Origin: JANJUO01 sp942492935
GTDB lineage: Bacteria; Bacteroidota; Ignavibacteria; Kapaibacteriales; UBA2268
Assembly: GCA_942492935.1 (NCBI GenBank)
Contig: OW818654.1
Coordinates: 496,001-560,000, forward strand
Reading direction: 5' to 3'
DNA length: 64,000 nucleotides
Shown: piece after piece, positions 22,459-31,680 of the stretch
Numbering within the stretch: position 1 is the first letter of the stretch
How the letters are laid out: every line of letters starts with the position of its first letter
Notes under the pieces: generated by a model
Database searches by the model: none
What the model was told of the DNA's origin: nothing
The model's input: only the letters and a program-made list of their open reading frames with translations
Translations under genes and position numbers: made by a program

Positions 22459-25347
22459 TTAAAACTCAATCTTTTTTACCAATATTTTACTTTGATTTTG
22501 TTGATTCGTTAGTGTAATTTCTCCAAATGTTTTACATTCTTTTGGAGTAAACGGAATTGAACCAATAGCAGAAAAATCTGATTTGTATTCAATCAAAGGA
22601 TAAATTGTATAATTTGGTTCTTTAAATTTCAAAGCTATAGAATTCTTGTAAAAATAGTTCTCTTTAATACTAAACTTCCAACCATCATCTGAATTTCCAC
22701 TTGTGAAACCACCATTTATTTCGAGTGTATATTCACCATCAGCAGGTGGATTAAATGTTACTTTGTCAGCTTTTCTTGATATTCCACCTGCTAAAAGTGA
22801 TTTTCTATTTTTATCGTAAATATTTATAGCAATATCTGTGAATTTATTGAAATTATCATTATCCATTTCTACGTAAATTACTATTTTTCCAATATCTTTT
22901 CCTACCAATATTTTCTTTTTATAAACTGAACCTTCTGAAAAATTGATTTCTTCACTTTTTGTATAACCGTTGATACTTCCGCTTATATCACTTTTTATAA
23001 TTTCTTGATTATAACTTGTAAAATTAAATTCACCCGCTGGGAATGTTCCAAGTTCAAAATCCATCTTATCAATTATTTTTGGATTAGAATCAAACACATA
23101 AAATTGTACTTCAATATCAAAAAATGATGTTTCTTTAGATTGATAAAATGAATATGGCAGTAATTCCCAAATACCTTTTTTCAAATCATCTCCTGAAATG
23201 TTAAAATTTATCTCTTTCCTAAGATTAACATCATTACTTACACTCATTGTAAACATATCGCCATCTGGCTTGAATAAATAGGTTGCCATACCAAAATGTT
23301 TTTTTTCAATCGGAGTGATTTTTATATTCATTGAGTTAGCGCCAATCGGAGTTTCGATAAAAATTCTTTCAATATCTCCAATTTTCAATTCTTTATTTTT
23401 TAAAACTAATTTGTAGTTATTTGAACTTTCAAATTTGTATGGAATTACAACAGATGCCTGAAAATCAAAATCATTAAAACCGCCATTATTTTCATTTTTT
23501 GCTTTGCCGAATATTCTACCAGTATAAATTCCGGGTTTTGATAATTTGGCTTTATCATAACTTATTCCAAATGATGCAGATAAATCACCGCGAATATAGA
23601 TTTCAGATTTATCAGTACTAAGCCAATCAGCATTACTTGATAATGATAACACTCTATAAAAATTATGTTGGCTATCTTTTGATGTATAATCAGTATACAT
23701 TGCTTTAATAGTAACCATTTGCTTTTCGTTATCTTGTGGGAAATATCCACCTGCTTTCCAAAAAGCTGAGGTGCCGATTTTATCAGGGTAGTAGGTATTA
23801 GTAGTTGTTATATCATAATCAAAAATTTTATTATATTCGTCTCTTTGAGCTAATATTTTCAATAATTTATATGCTTCGGGTATGTTTACTAATCCGTTTC
23901 CATAGTCAATATGAGTATATCCTTCAAGTGGTTTAGCAGAGAATTTTAATGCTTTTCTTACCATTGAATTATTTACTTGCAAATTTTCTTTTAATGCTCC
24001 GGATAATAATACAGCTACTGCTCCAGCAACCTGTGGACATGCCATTGAAGTACCCCAAAATGCGTCACCGCCTTCAAATTGTGGTACTGTTGAAGAAGCA
24101 CCTCCCGGTGCAACAACATCAGGTTTACTGCTTTCACCGCCACGCGAACTAAAATGTGTAACCCAATTTTTTGTTCGTGCAGAACCATATAAATTCTTTA
24201 ATATTTGCGGTGGAAGCATTGCTCCAGCAGAAATAACACCTCTTGCACCAGCTGGATTTCCAGTTGAATTGATACCGGGACCATTATTTCCATTAGCTAC
24301 CACAACTACAGCATTTGGATTTTTAATTACAAATCCATCAAGATATTTTTCTATCTCACTTCTACCGGGGGTTTCGGAGCCAATTCCATAACTCATTGAA
24401 TATACTGCATATTTAAACCCAGCTTCTTTCATAAATTCTATGCCATATTCATAAGCTTTCTTCATTGAACTTGTTGTTGTAGCACCACCTGAAAGCGTAT
24501 TATCACCAATTTTAATTGAAACTATGTATGCCGCAGGAGCTATTCCATCATTTCCTTTTGCACCATAGATTTCATTACCGGCAGCAATACCTGCACAATG
24601 AGTACCGTGGGAGCCATCAGCAGCATTAACAATAATTTGCATTTTAGATTCATCTACTTTTGCAGTTACTACCATTACAGTTTTTTGGGATTTAACTCCA
24701 CGCTGAAAATCAAGGAAATCGTAGTTATATTTATATTCAAATTTTGGAATTTCATCATCAATATTGCCGTCTCCATCAGTATCGCAATAATATACCCAAA
24801 CATCTGTTTTGGGTTTTACATAGCCATTCAATTTTGAAATAGTAGGGTCATTAAGAGAAATTTTAAAAGTCAGAAATGCAAATTTATCTTCGGTTTTTCC
24901 ATTTTGATTAATATCTTTAACAGCTGAATTTTTAAATGATTTTTCTTCGTCAAGTTCAGATAAATAATATTTGTTATCAATTGGTTTAAATTCAAGTTTA
25001 TCCCAACCAGATATCATAATTGTATTAGAAATTAGTAGATTTTCATCTTTAATTTTTTCAATTTCAGCAAGATTTAGTTTTAGAACAATTTGATTAGAAA
25101 AATCCTGCATATCAATTACTTTAGTTTTGCCGTCTGGATTTTTTATTAATCCTGGTATAGTTGGGTCAACTGAATTATCCAAAATAAAAATAACAACTCC
25201 TCTACCATCAAATTCTGGATTTGCTTTAATAAAATCGTAACTACCCATCGCTTTATTATCAAGAAATGGGAATGAATTATCTTGTGAATAAATGTTCAAA
25301 ACACAAAGAAAGAAAATTCCAATCACCGCTCTATAAATATTTTTCAT
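22459..25347 (-). CDS. Secreted subtilisin-like protease of the tripeptidyl-peptidase II type
   Basis: A 962-residue exported S8 peptidase with a signal peptide (1-21). The catalytic triad is intact: Asp57 in 'VIFILDNSVDP', His247 in 'DGSHGTHCAGIAAG', and Ser in 'GTSMACPQVAGAVAVL' (about residue 435), with the oxyanion Asn in 'VVANGNNGPG'. The insert of about 190 residues between Asp and His, beginning after 'PTIPGL', is the mark of tripeptidyl-peptidase II rather than ordinary subtilisins. The C-terminal 500 residues are beta-rich and resemble the long TPP II tail. Here the enzyme carries a signal peptide, so it should act in the envelope or outside. No type IX sorting domain is visible. Confidence 0.87.
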   Translation of the reverse strand: MKNIYRAVIGIFFLCVLNIYSQDNSFPFLDNKAMGSYDFIKANPEFDGRGVVIFILDNSVDPTIPGLIKNPDGKTKVIDMQDFSNQIVLKLNLAEIEKIKDENLLISNTIMISGWDKLEFKPIDNKYYLSELDEEKSFKNSAVKDINQNGKTEDKFAFLTFKISLNDPTISKLNGYVKPKTDVWVYYCDTDGDGNIDDEIPKFEYKYNYDFLDFQRGVKSQKTVMVVTAKVDESKMQIIVNAADGSHGTHCAGIAAGNEIYGAKGNDGIAPAAYIVSIKIGDNTLSGGATTTSSMKKAYEYGIEFMKEAGFKYAVYSMSYGIGSETPGRSEIEKYLDGFVIKNPNAVVVVANGNNGPGINSTGNPAGARGVISAGAMLPPQILKNLYGSARTKNWVTHFSSRGGESSKPDVVAPGGASSTVPQFEGGDAFWGTSMACPQVAGAVAVLLSGALKENLQVNNSMVRKALKFSAKPLEGYTHIDYGNGLVNIPEAYKLLKILAQRDEYNKIFDYDITTTNTYYPDKIGTSAFWKAGGYFPQDNEKQMVTIKAMYTDYTSKDSQHNFYRVLSLSSNADWLSTDKSEIYIRGDLSASFGISYDKAKLSKPGIYTGRIFGKAKNENNGGFNDFDFQASVVIPYKFESSNNYKLVLKNKELKIGDIERIFIETPIGANSMNIKITPIEKKHFGMATYLFKPDGDMFTMSVSNDVNLRKEINFNISGDDLKKGIWELLPYSFYQSKETSFFDIEVQFYVFDSNPKIIDKMDFELGTFPAGEFNFTSYNQEIIKSDISGSINGYTKSEEINFSEGSVYKKKILVGKDIGKIVIYVEMDNDNFNKFTDIAINIYDKNRKSLLAGGISRKADKVTFNPPADGEYTLEINGGFTSGNSDDGWKFSIKENYFYKNSIALKFKEPNYTIYPLIEYKSDFSAIGSIPFTPKECKTFGEITLTNQQNQSKILVKKIEF

Positions 25348-25439
25348 AAGTATTTTTTAAATAATTGTTAAAAAATACAAAATTATGAAATTATCAGTAA
25401 TATTAATAAATTAATTGAATTATTCAAGATTAAATATCT

Positions 25440-25812
25440 GTTGACTAATCAGCAGTTTTATGATTTTCAATTTACTTTGTTATTTAAATTAATAAAAATA
25501 TATTTGGAATAAGTTGAAAAAATAAAATAAAAATTCCTTGAAATTCCCATCGGGATTAAATGTTTGTAATAATAAAAATGCCCGTTAGTCCAGCAATCCC
25601 AGCGGGATTGAATAGTTGTAAACCCCACCTAAATCCTCCCCAAGGGGAGGACTTTACATATAATTCCTCCCTTCGGGGAGGTTAGGCGTTGCACTGAGCT
25701 TGTCGAAGTGTGGGGTTTCTTGTTACAAACATTAATTCCCGATGGAAATTTCAAAGAATATTTTACAAAATAACAAAAATTCTATTTATTTGTTATTTGG
25801 CTGAGTAATCAC
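25440..25812. repeat. Composite palindromic element (family B) with nested family A core, copy 1
   Basis: The weakly paired ends GTTGACTAATCAGC (25440-25453) and GGCTGAGTAATCAC (25799-25812) enclose arms with TTGAAATTCCCATCGGGATT-like hairpins and, in the centre, the CCTCCCC core (25620-25718). The core itself carries a 24-base insertion (see separate entry). Without that insertion the length is about 349 bp, close to the copy at 28390. It fills the gap between the protease and cytochrome genes. Confidence 0.7.
25687..25710. repeat. 24-base hairpin insertion inside the core repeat
   Basis: The core has GTTAGG followed by these 24 bases, then TGGGGTTT, whereas other copies read GTTAGGTGGGGTTT directly. 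The insert contains CACTGAGCTTGTCGAAGTG, itself a near-palindrome, so it is a third small repeat nested in the second. Confidence 0.75.
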
Positions 25813-25940
25813 AATATCTTCTAATTAATTTATATTTGAATTAAATTGGTTAAAATAACTATTTGGTTTGTTTCTGATAAGTGATGCTTTACTACCTCAT
25901 TACATCAAATTTTGAAACTTAGCCCAAAGTTGGTAATAAA

Positions 25941-25974
25941 AGATAATGGCTAAAATTACTTTTAGCCATTATCT
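25941..25974 (-). terminator. Terminator of the cytochrome c gene
   Basis: A perfect 15-bp stem (25941-25955 with 25960-25974) and a TTAC loop lie 23 bases after the cytochrome c stop on the minus strand. Confidence 0.9.
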
Positions 25975-25997
25975 AATCGTCAAAATATATTGATAAC

Positions 25998-26984
25998 CTA
26001 TTTTTCTGCTTTTTTCAAGGAAAATTTGGTTACTTTGTTGAATATTGGCTTAATCGTTTTTAAGTACATATAAATAGCAACCAAATCTTCTTCATTCATG
26101 TCGGCATACATTGTCCAAGGCATAAATGTATTGAATGTATTTGCAGGTACTTTTGGAGCAGTGTAAACATTACTCTTGTAAGCTTTGAATCTATCGATAA
26201 ACTCTTCTTTTGTCCATCTGCCAATTCCAGTAGCTTTATCTTGAGTTAAATTTGCAGAGCGAACCACTCCCCCTGTAGGCAATGGAAATTCAAAGCCACC
26301 AGAATAAGCTTTTTCCTTAATAGGTCTTCCTTTATCATTAGGTGTATGACAATACATACAAATTGAAGCATTTGCAATATATTCGCCATATTTTACAACG
26401 TCTGATTTAGATGGAATTTCGTTATGTTGCGGTTTTTTGGGTAAATAATTAATAGCAATTTGATATGGAAAATCTGAGGTAGGCATAGGTACATCATTTA
26501 CAATTGGTTCCAAAGTACGGAGGTATGCAATTATCGAATAAATATCCTCTTTGCTCATTCTTCCATAATTCGGATGAGGCATTACAGGAAATAATGCTCT
26601 ACCATCACGTGAAACGCCTGCTGCGATAGCTCTATAAAGTTCACCATCAGTCCATTTTTTTAATTCATAAGGAGTAATATTTGTAGAATAATATTTGCCT
26701 GGGAAACCAATTTTTTGGTCAAATAATTCGCCGCCTTTGCCATCAGTACCAGGAATTGGAGGAATACCAAATTTAGTCCAATCACGTGTTGCGTGGCAAT
26801 CAATACAAACAGCAACATGTGTGGCAAGATATTTACCTCTTTCTACTCTTTCAGGTGTAACCTCAATTTGTATATCAGGAGCTTTCCCGACATTTGGTAA
26901 AAACAGCCAAACATATCCCAGAAACATCAGTATTCCGAAAACCACAAATCCAATTATCCCAGATAATATTTTCAAAGACTTCAT
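25998..26984 (-). CDS. Membrane-anchored diheme cytochrome c
   Basis: About 328 residues from the ATG at 26984, which has GGAGGG six bases upstream; a longer frame to 27050 is not supported. An N-terminal membrane anchor (about 5-25) holds it to the outer face of the inner membrane. Two class I cytochrome c domains follow, each with a heme motif: 'CIDCH' (about residue 61) and 'CMYCH' (about 206). Likely distal Met ligands are in 'ALFPVMPHPNYGRM' and 'FNTFMPWTMYADM'. The layout (anchor plus two 'YLRTLEPI'/'YLKTIKPI' ends) resembles the cytochrome subunits of alcohol or aldehyde dehydrogenases and c-type electron carriers. The partner enzyme is not nearby. Confidence 0.88.
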   Translation of the reverse strand: MKSLKILSGIIGFVVFGILMFLGYVWLFLPNVGKAPDIQIEVTPERVERGKYLATHVAVCIDCHATRDWTKFGIPPIPGTDGKGGELFDQKIGFPGKYYSTNITPYELKKWTDGELYRAIAAGVSRDGRALFPVMPHPNYGRMSKEDIYSIIAYLRTLEPIVNDVPMPTSDFPYQIAINYLPKKPQHNEIPSKSDVVKYGEYIANASICMYCHTPNDKGRPIKEKAYSGGFEFPLPTGGVVRSANLTQDKATGIGRWTKEEFIDRFKAYKSNVYTAPKVPANTFNTFMPWTMYADMNEEDLVAIYMYLKTIKPIFNKVTKFSLKKAEK

Positions 26985-27301
26985 AATACCCTCCAATATA
27001 CAAATAAAAATTTTATAATATAAAGCAATTTTAAAAATTGCATTATACAAAAACTTAATTTATTTATTTTTTTTCAAATAAGCAAATGTATGTTTTAATT
27101 ATTTTGTATTTTTTAATAATTTATGCAAGTATTGATGTTTTATTTATCTAAAATCAAAATATTTACTATTAATTGATTAATTAATTTAAATAAATCCATA
27201 CATTTATTATTTATCAATAATAAAAAATATACATCGTCATAATAGTTAAGTTTAAATTTCGTTGCAGCTAAAATTTTTGTTCACTAATATAGGGATAATT
27301 T
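26985..27301. other. AT-rich divergent intergenic region
   Basis: About 320 bases between the cytochrome c and TerC genes. Apart from an AGGGA ribosome binding site at 27291-27295 I see only AT-rich sequence; I looked for a manganese (yybP-ykoY) riboswitch, often found before TerC genes, and saw none. Confidence 0.5.
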
Positions 27302-28210
27302 ATGGATTTGATTTATTGGGTTTATTTTAATGTATTTGTTTTAATTATGCTCGCCTTAGATTTAGGTGTATTTCATAAAAAATCTCATGTTGTAAGTATA
27401 AAAGAAGCATCTATTTGGTCTTTGGTTTGGATATCTCTTGCTTTAATTTTTAATTATATAATTTACCTGAATTTAGGTGAAGTTAAAGCCGTTGAATTTT
27501 TAACTGGTTATTTGATTGAAAAATCACTCTCAGTGGATAATATTTTTGTATTTGTGTTGCTGTTTGGTTATTTCCAAATTCCCGCACAATATCAGCATAA
27601 AGTTTTATTTTGGGGTATCTTAGGTGCCTTAGTAATGCGTGTGATATTTATTTTCGCAGGTGTTGCATTAATTCAGCAGTTCCACTGGACTATTTATATT
27701 TTCGGTGCATTTTTGATTTATACAGGTATCAAAATGATAACTGAAAAAGACAAAAAAATAGATACCGAAAATAACCCAATTATCAATTTATTCAAAAAAT
27801 TTGTACCTGTTACAGATAAACTTCAGGATAAATTCTTTATAACAATTGATAAAGTTCGTCATGCTACACCATTATTCGTAGTATTAATTTTAATTGAAAT
27901 TACTGATTTGATTTTTGCGGTTGATAGTATTCCGGCTATTCTTGCTATTACTCAAGACCAATTTATTGTTTATACTTCAAACGTGTTTGCAATACTCGGA
28001 TTGCGTTCATTATACTTTGCACTTGCTCACATAGTACATAGATTTGTATATCTATCTCTAGGGTTAGCAATTATTTTAATGTTTGTTGGTATGAAAATGG
28101 TTATTGTAGATTTCTTTAAATTTCCTACTGCAATATCTTTATTAATAATTGCAATAATTATTACAACAAGTATAATTGCTTCGTTAATCAAAACCAAGAA
28201 AGAGAAATAA
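27302..28210 (+). CDS. TerC/Alx-family membrane protein
   Basis: A 302-residue inner-membrane protein with about eight to nine membrane segments. The family signature is clear: 'LDLGVFHKKSHVVSIKEA' near the N terminus, 'GYLIEKSLSVDNIFVFVLLF' (shortened) with the conserved Glu-Lys-Ser-Leu-Ser-Val-Asp-Asn, and 'IEITDLIFAVDSIPAILAIT' with acidic residues inside membrane helices. Members export manganese or support metal loading of exported proteins, and some relate to tellurium resistance. The length and the cytosolic loop (about 155-185) fit the Alx-type branch. The gene is monocistronic with a good ribosome binding site and a hairpin terminator. Confidence 0.93.
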   Translation: MDLIYWVYFNVFVLIMLALDLGVFHKKSHVVSIKEASIWSLVWISLALIFNYIIYLNLGEVKAVEFLTGYLIEKSLSVDNIFVFVLLFGYFQIPAQYQHKVLFWGILGALVMRVIFIFAGVALIQQFHWTIYIFGAFLIYTGIKMITEKDKKIDTENNPIINLFKKFVPVTDKLQDKFFITIDKVRHATPLFVVLILIEITDLIFAVDSIPAILAITQDQFIVYTSNVFAILGLRSLYFALAHIVHRFVYLSLGLAIILMFVGMKMVIVDFFKFPTAISLLIIAIIITTSIIASLIKTKKEK

Positions 28211-28256
28211 TTTTTGAAAGTATTTAGCTATTCAGAGTTTCAATATTTGCATAATC

Positions 28257-28292
28257 TTTTGTAGGGACAGGTTTAGTTTTGTCCCTACAAAA
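28257..28292 (+). terminator. Hairpin after the terC gene
   Basis: A perfect 13-bp stem, TTTTGTAGGGACA (28257-28269) with its complement at 28280-28292, and a ten-base loop. The T-run is short, so this may be a repeat as well as a terminator. Confidence 0.7.
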
Positions 28293-28389
28293 TACATCTA
28301 TTGAGTAAAAAAAAATATCGCATAGCGATTATATTATGGTAACACACAATTACAAAATTAAAATTTATCACGTAGTGATTAAATTATTT

Positions 28390-28743
28390 GTAAATACACT
28401 ATAGCATTGAAATTTTCATTTTGCTATGATATTTGAATAAAAAACAAGAAAAATTGAAACAAGTTGAAAATAATAATAAAAATGAAATTTTTTAAAAATC
28501 CCGTTAGGGATTAAATATTTGTAATAATGGAAATACCCGTAAGTCCAACATTCCCAGAGGGATTGAATAGTTGTAAACCCCACCTAAATCCTCCCCAAGG
28601 GGAGGACTTTACATATAATTCCTCCCTTCGGGGAGGTTAGGTGGGGTTTCTTGTTACAAACATTTATTCCCGAAGGGAATTTCAAGGAATTTCTTTCAAA
28701 TTAACGAAAATATAAATTTATGGTTAGTCGGCTAAGTAGTCAC
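28390..28743. repeat. Composite palindromic element (family B) with nested core, copy 2
   Basis: About 354 bp. The right end CGGCTAAGTAGTCAC (28729-28743) matches the element ends at 31.5/33.4 kb; the left end (GTAAATACACTATAGC) is decayed. The core repeat (75 bp, 28575-28649) sits in the middle, flanked by hairpins such as CCCGTTAGGG and CCCGAAGGG. Confidence 0.7.
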
Positions 28744-28818
28744 TTTTTTTATAATGCTTTTATTTCTTATCGGCATTTTTTTGTATTTTTGTATTTTAAA
28801 AATAAACTGAAAAGCATT

Positions 28819-29911
28819 ATGTTTGAACCGCAGAAAGATAAAATAAATGATTTGAGAGAAAGAGCTGAGCAACTTCGGAGGTTTCTTTGACATTGATTCA
28901 AAATATAATTTAATCAAAGAAAAGGAATTAATAACACAAGAAGATGGTTTTTGGAATGATAATATAGTTGCTCAAAAACTTATGAAAGAAATTGCAGAAG
29001 CCAAAGAGTGGATTAATACATATAATGAAGTTAAATCATCTGTTGATGATGCTTTTGCAATGTGGCAAATAGCTAATGAAACTGAAGATAATTCTATCGA
29101 ACAAGAAATAAATAATGAAATATCTAATGCTGAAAAACTAATTGGTGAATTAGAAATTCGTAACATGCTTGGTGGTAATGACGATACAAGAAACGCTATT
29201 CTTTCTGTGAATGCAGGAGCTGGTGGTACCGAAGCACAAGATTGGGCTGAAATGCTCTTGCGAATGTATATTAGATGGGCAGAAAGAAAATCTTATAAAG
29301 TTACTTTGATTGATGAGCTTGAAGGCGATGGAGCAGGTATAAAATCTGCGACTATTGAAATTGAAGGGAAATTTAGTTATGGTTATTTAAAAGCTGAAAA
29401 TGGTGTACATCGTTTAGTCAGAATTTCACCATTTGATTCAAATGCAAGAAGACATACATCTTTTGCATCTGTTTTTGTTTACCCTGAAATTGATGACGAT
29501 GTAGAAATTGAAGTAAATCCTGCAGATGTTGAGTTAGATACATACCGCTCAGGTGGCAAAGGAGGTCAAAATGTTAATAAAGTTGAAACAGCAGTTCGGC
29601 TAAGACATATTCCTACAGGTATTATAGTTGCATGTCAGCAGGAAAGGTCACAATTTCAGAATCGTGAGAGAGCGATGAAAATGCTAAAATCAAGACTATA
29701 TCAAAAGAAAATTGAAGAAGATGACGCTGCCAAAGCCGCTATTGAAGGTACGAAAAAGAGAATTGAATGGGGTAGCCAAATTCGTTCTTATGTGTTTCAA
29801 CCATATACTATGGTAAATGACCACCGTTCAGAATTGAAAAGAACAGATATTCACGAAGTTATGGATGGTGATATTGATGATTTCATTAAGGCATTTTTAT
29901 TACTTGATTAG
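28819..29911 (+). CDS. prfB: Peptide chain release factor 2, with programmed +1 frameshift
   Basis: RF2 recognises UGA and UAA stop codons and triggers peptide release. The gene begins with ATG at 28819; after 23 codons the frame reaches CTT TGA C (28885-28891), and the rest of the protein continues in the +1 frame to 29911. The joined product is 363 residues, normal for RF2. The frameshift signal is classic: an internal GGAGG (28877-28881) three bases before CTT, the slippery CTT and a UGA followed by C. The catalytic 'GGKGGQNVNKVETAV' carries the GGQ loop. RF2 shortage promotes the shift, giving autoregulation. An open frame from 28982 alone would miss the N-terminal domain. Confidence 0.97.
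28877..28891 (+). promoter_or_regulatory. prfB +1 frameshift site
   Basis: GGAGG, then TTT, then CTT TGA C: an anti-Shine-Dalgarno-pairing stretch, a spacer of three, the slippery Leu codon and the UGA. This arrangement is the known RF2 autoregulatory shift site. Confidence 0.96.
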
Positions 29912-29921
29912 AGATTAAACA

Positions 29922-31358
29922 TTGAACATATTAATTTTATTATCAATAATTGCATATAGTCTTGAAAGTCTTGAAGCTATATCTGTGTTTGGGCATAGCT
30001 TAACTCCATTTGATGTTGTAACAATTTTTATGTTTGTTCTTTTTATAAAGAAAATTGTGTGGGATGGTGTGGAACTAAAAATTGCACAAAATCCTGCTTT
30101 ACTATTTTACTTTTTTTTTCACATAGCTGTTGTCTTATCTGGTTTTATTCCGTTATTCAAAGGAGAAACTCCTCAAATAGTGCAGTTTTTGAAAACATTT
30201 TCTCATTTTAATCTTACTGTATTATTTGCTACAGTATGTGGATTATATGAAATCAAGAACGAAGTGTGGTTAAAATCTATAAAATTATGGTTAATTTTTG
30301 GATTGTTTATCAATATTTTTGGTGTATATCAAATACTTGCAAGAGCTTATGATTTGCCTTTTGCATGGCTTTCATTTACTAATAGTGCATTCACTTTCCG
30401 CGGGAAAGCAGGCAATCTTGAAGACCTGACTCAATTGAGTTTGCAATACGCAAATTTCTTTCGTGCAACTTCAATTTATCCCGAACCATCAACCTTGGCT
30501 ACTACCAATGTGATTAATCTATCATTTTTATTAATACCAATATTAACCCGTACTAAACCATTTTTCAAGTCCAGAGCATTTACTAATTTGTTGATTATTG
30601 TTTCATTAATTACATCATTAACTACTTTTTCATTAACTGGTTTACTTGGAATATTCATAGTTTTTGGAGCATTATTATTGGTAGAATTCAGAAAAGTATT
30701 TAAGCCATTTTTGATTACTGTATTAATTGCTACCTTTTTGTTGGTGGTATCAGATAATATTATCGAAAAATACACAGAAACAAGTGTTATCGAACTATTC
30801 TCCAATCGTGTTCTTACTTTAACAGGAATTGAAAAAGACCATACCAAAGTTATGATGGGAGAATCTTTCTATTGGAGAGCATCGAATTTAGAAATGAGCT
30901 TTGAGGGTGGCTTAAAAAGCCCAATTATTGGAAATGGATTGGGATTAACATATTATGCAACAAACAAAAATATTGTGTTTTCGGATAGTGCAATAGCTTC
31001 AATTTTTTGTGAAATGGGGATTATTGGTGTTTTAATTTTCACTGGATTATCGTTATCCTTGTTATACTATGCTTTTAGATACTACCTATTAGCACGAAAA
31101 ACAGTCAATCCAGATGAGGATAACAAATTATACGTTGTACTTCCATTCTTGATTTTATTTTTTATTGAGATAAATTACTTAACTGCTAATCAGTTAGTGA
31201 ATATGAGTATGTGGTTATTTATGTCTATGTTTATTAGTTTAGTAAATAACAAACTTATAGAAAGCAATAAATATTACAGTTTGAGATTAATAAAAACACC
31301 ATTCAAAGAAATATTTGCAAAATCAATTAATATTTCTGCGAGTATTTTGAAAAAGTGA
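29922..31358 (+). CDS. Polytopic membrane protein, O-antigen ligase/polymerase-like
   Basis: A 478-residue inner-membrane protein with about ten to eleven hydrophobic helices and a large outward loop near residues 140-190. The loop contains 'FRATSIYPEPSTLATTN', the pattern of O-antigen polymerase and ligase (Wzy/WaaL) families, and later 'IIGNGLGLTYYATNKN' resembles their second conserved region. It would join or extend surface polysaccharide chains in the periplasm. The start is a TTG ten bases after the prfB stop with GAGA before it; no ATG is near. The surroundings hold no other polysaccharide genes, so the substrate is open. Confidence 0.72.
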   Translation: MNILILLSIIAYSLESLEAISVFGHSLTPFDVVTIFMFVLFIKKIVWDGVELKIAQNPALLFYFFFHIAVVLSGFIPLFKGETPQIVQFLKTFSHFNLTVLFATVCGLYEIKNEVWLKSIKLWLIFGLFINIFGVYQILARAYDLPFAWLSFTNSAFTFRGKAGNLEDLTQLSLQYANFFRATSIYPEPSTLATTNVINLSFLLIPILTRTKPFFKSRAFTNLLIIVSLITSLTTFSLTGLLGIFIVFGALLLVEFRKVFKPFLITVLIATFLLVVSDNIIEKYTETSVIELFSNRVLTLTGIEKDHTKVMMGESFYWRASNLEMSFEGGLKSPIIGNGLGLTYYATNKNIVFSDSAIASIFCEMGIIGVLIFTGLSLSLLYYAFRYYLLARKTVNPDEDNKLYVVLPFLILFFIEINYLTANQLVNMSMWLFMSMFISLVNNKLIESNKYYSLRLIKTPFKEIFAKSINISASILKK

Positions 31359-31680
31359 TTTCACTATTTTTGTTTGTATTATGAAGCAGTATCAAGAGTA
31401 AATTTAATGATATTTCACTTTGCTTTAGAGAGTCTGTATGAAAAGTCGAACTTATCAATCAAAACAGTTATTAATCAGGTACTTATTATATTATAGTAAC
31501 TCATTAATTTATAATAATCTACAATGATTGTAACCACTCAGCCGCTTATAGATAATTTAGAATTTTTGTTCATTTTTTAAAATTCCTTGAAATTCCCTTC
31601 GGGAATAAATGTTTGTAACAAGAAACCCCACCTAACCTCCCCGAAGGGAGGAATTATATGTAAAGTCCTCCCCAAAGGGG

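Noticed and set aside
27051..27301. yybP-ykoY manganese riboswitch before the TerC gene
   Set aside because: The region is AT-rich and I could not find the paired GC-rich stems expected.
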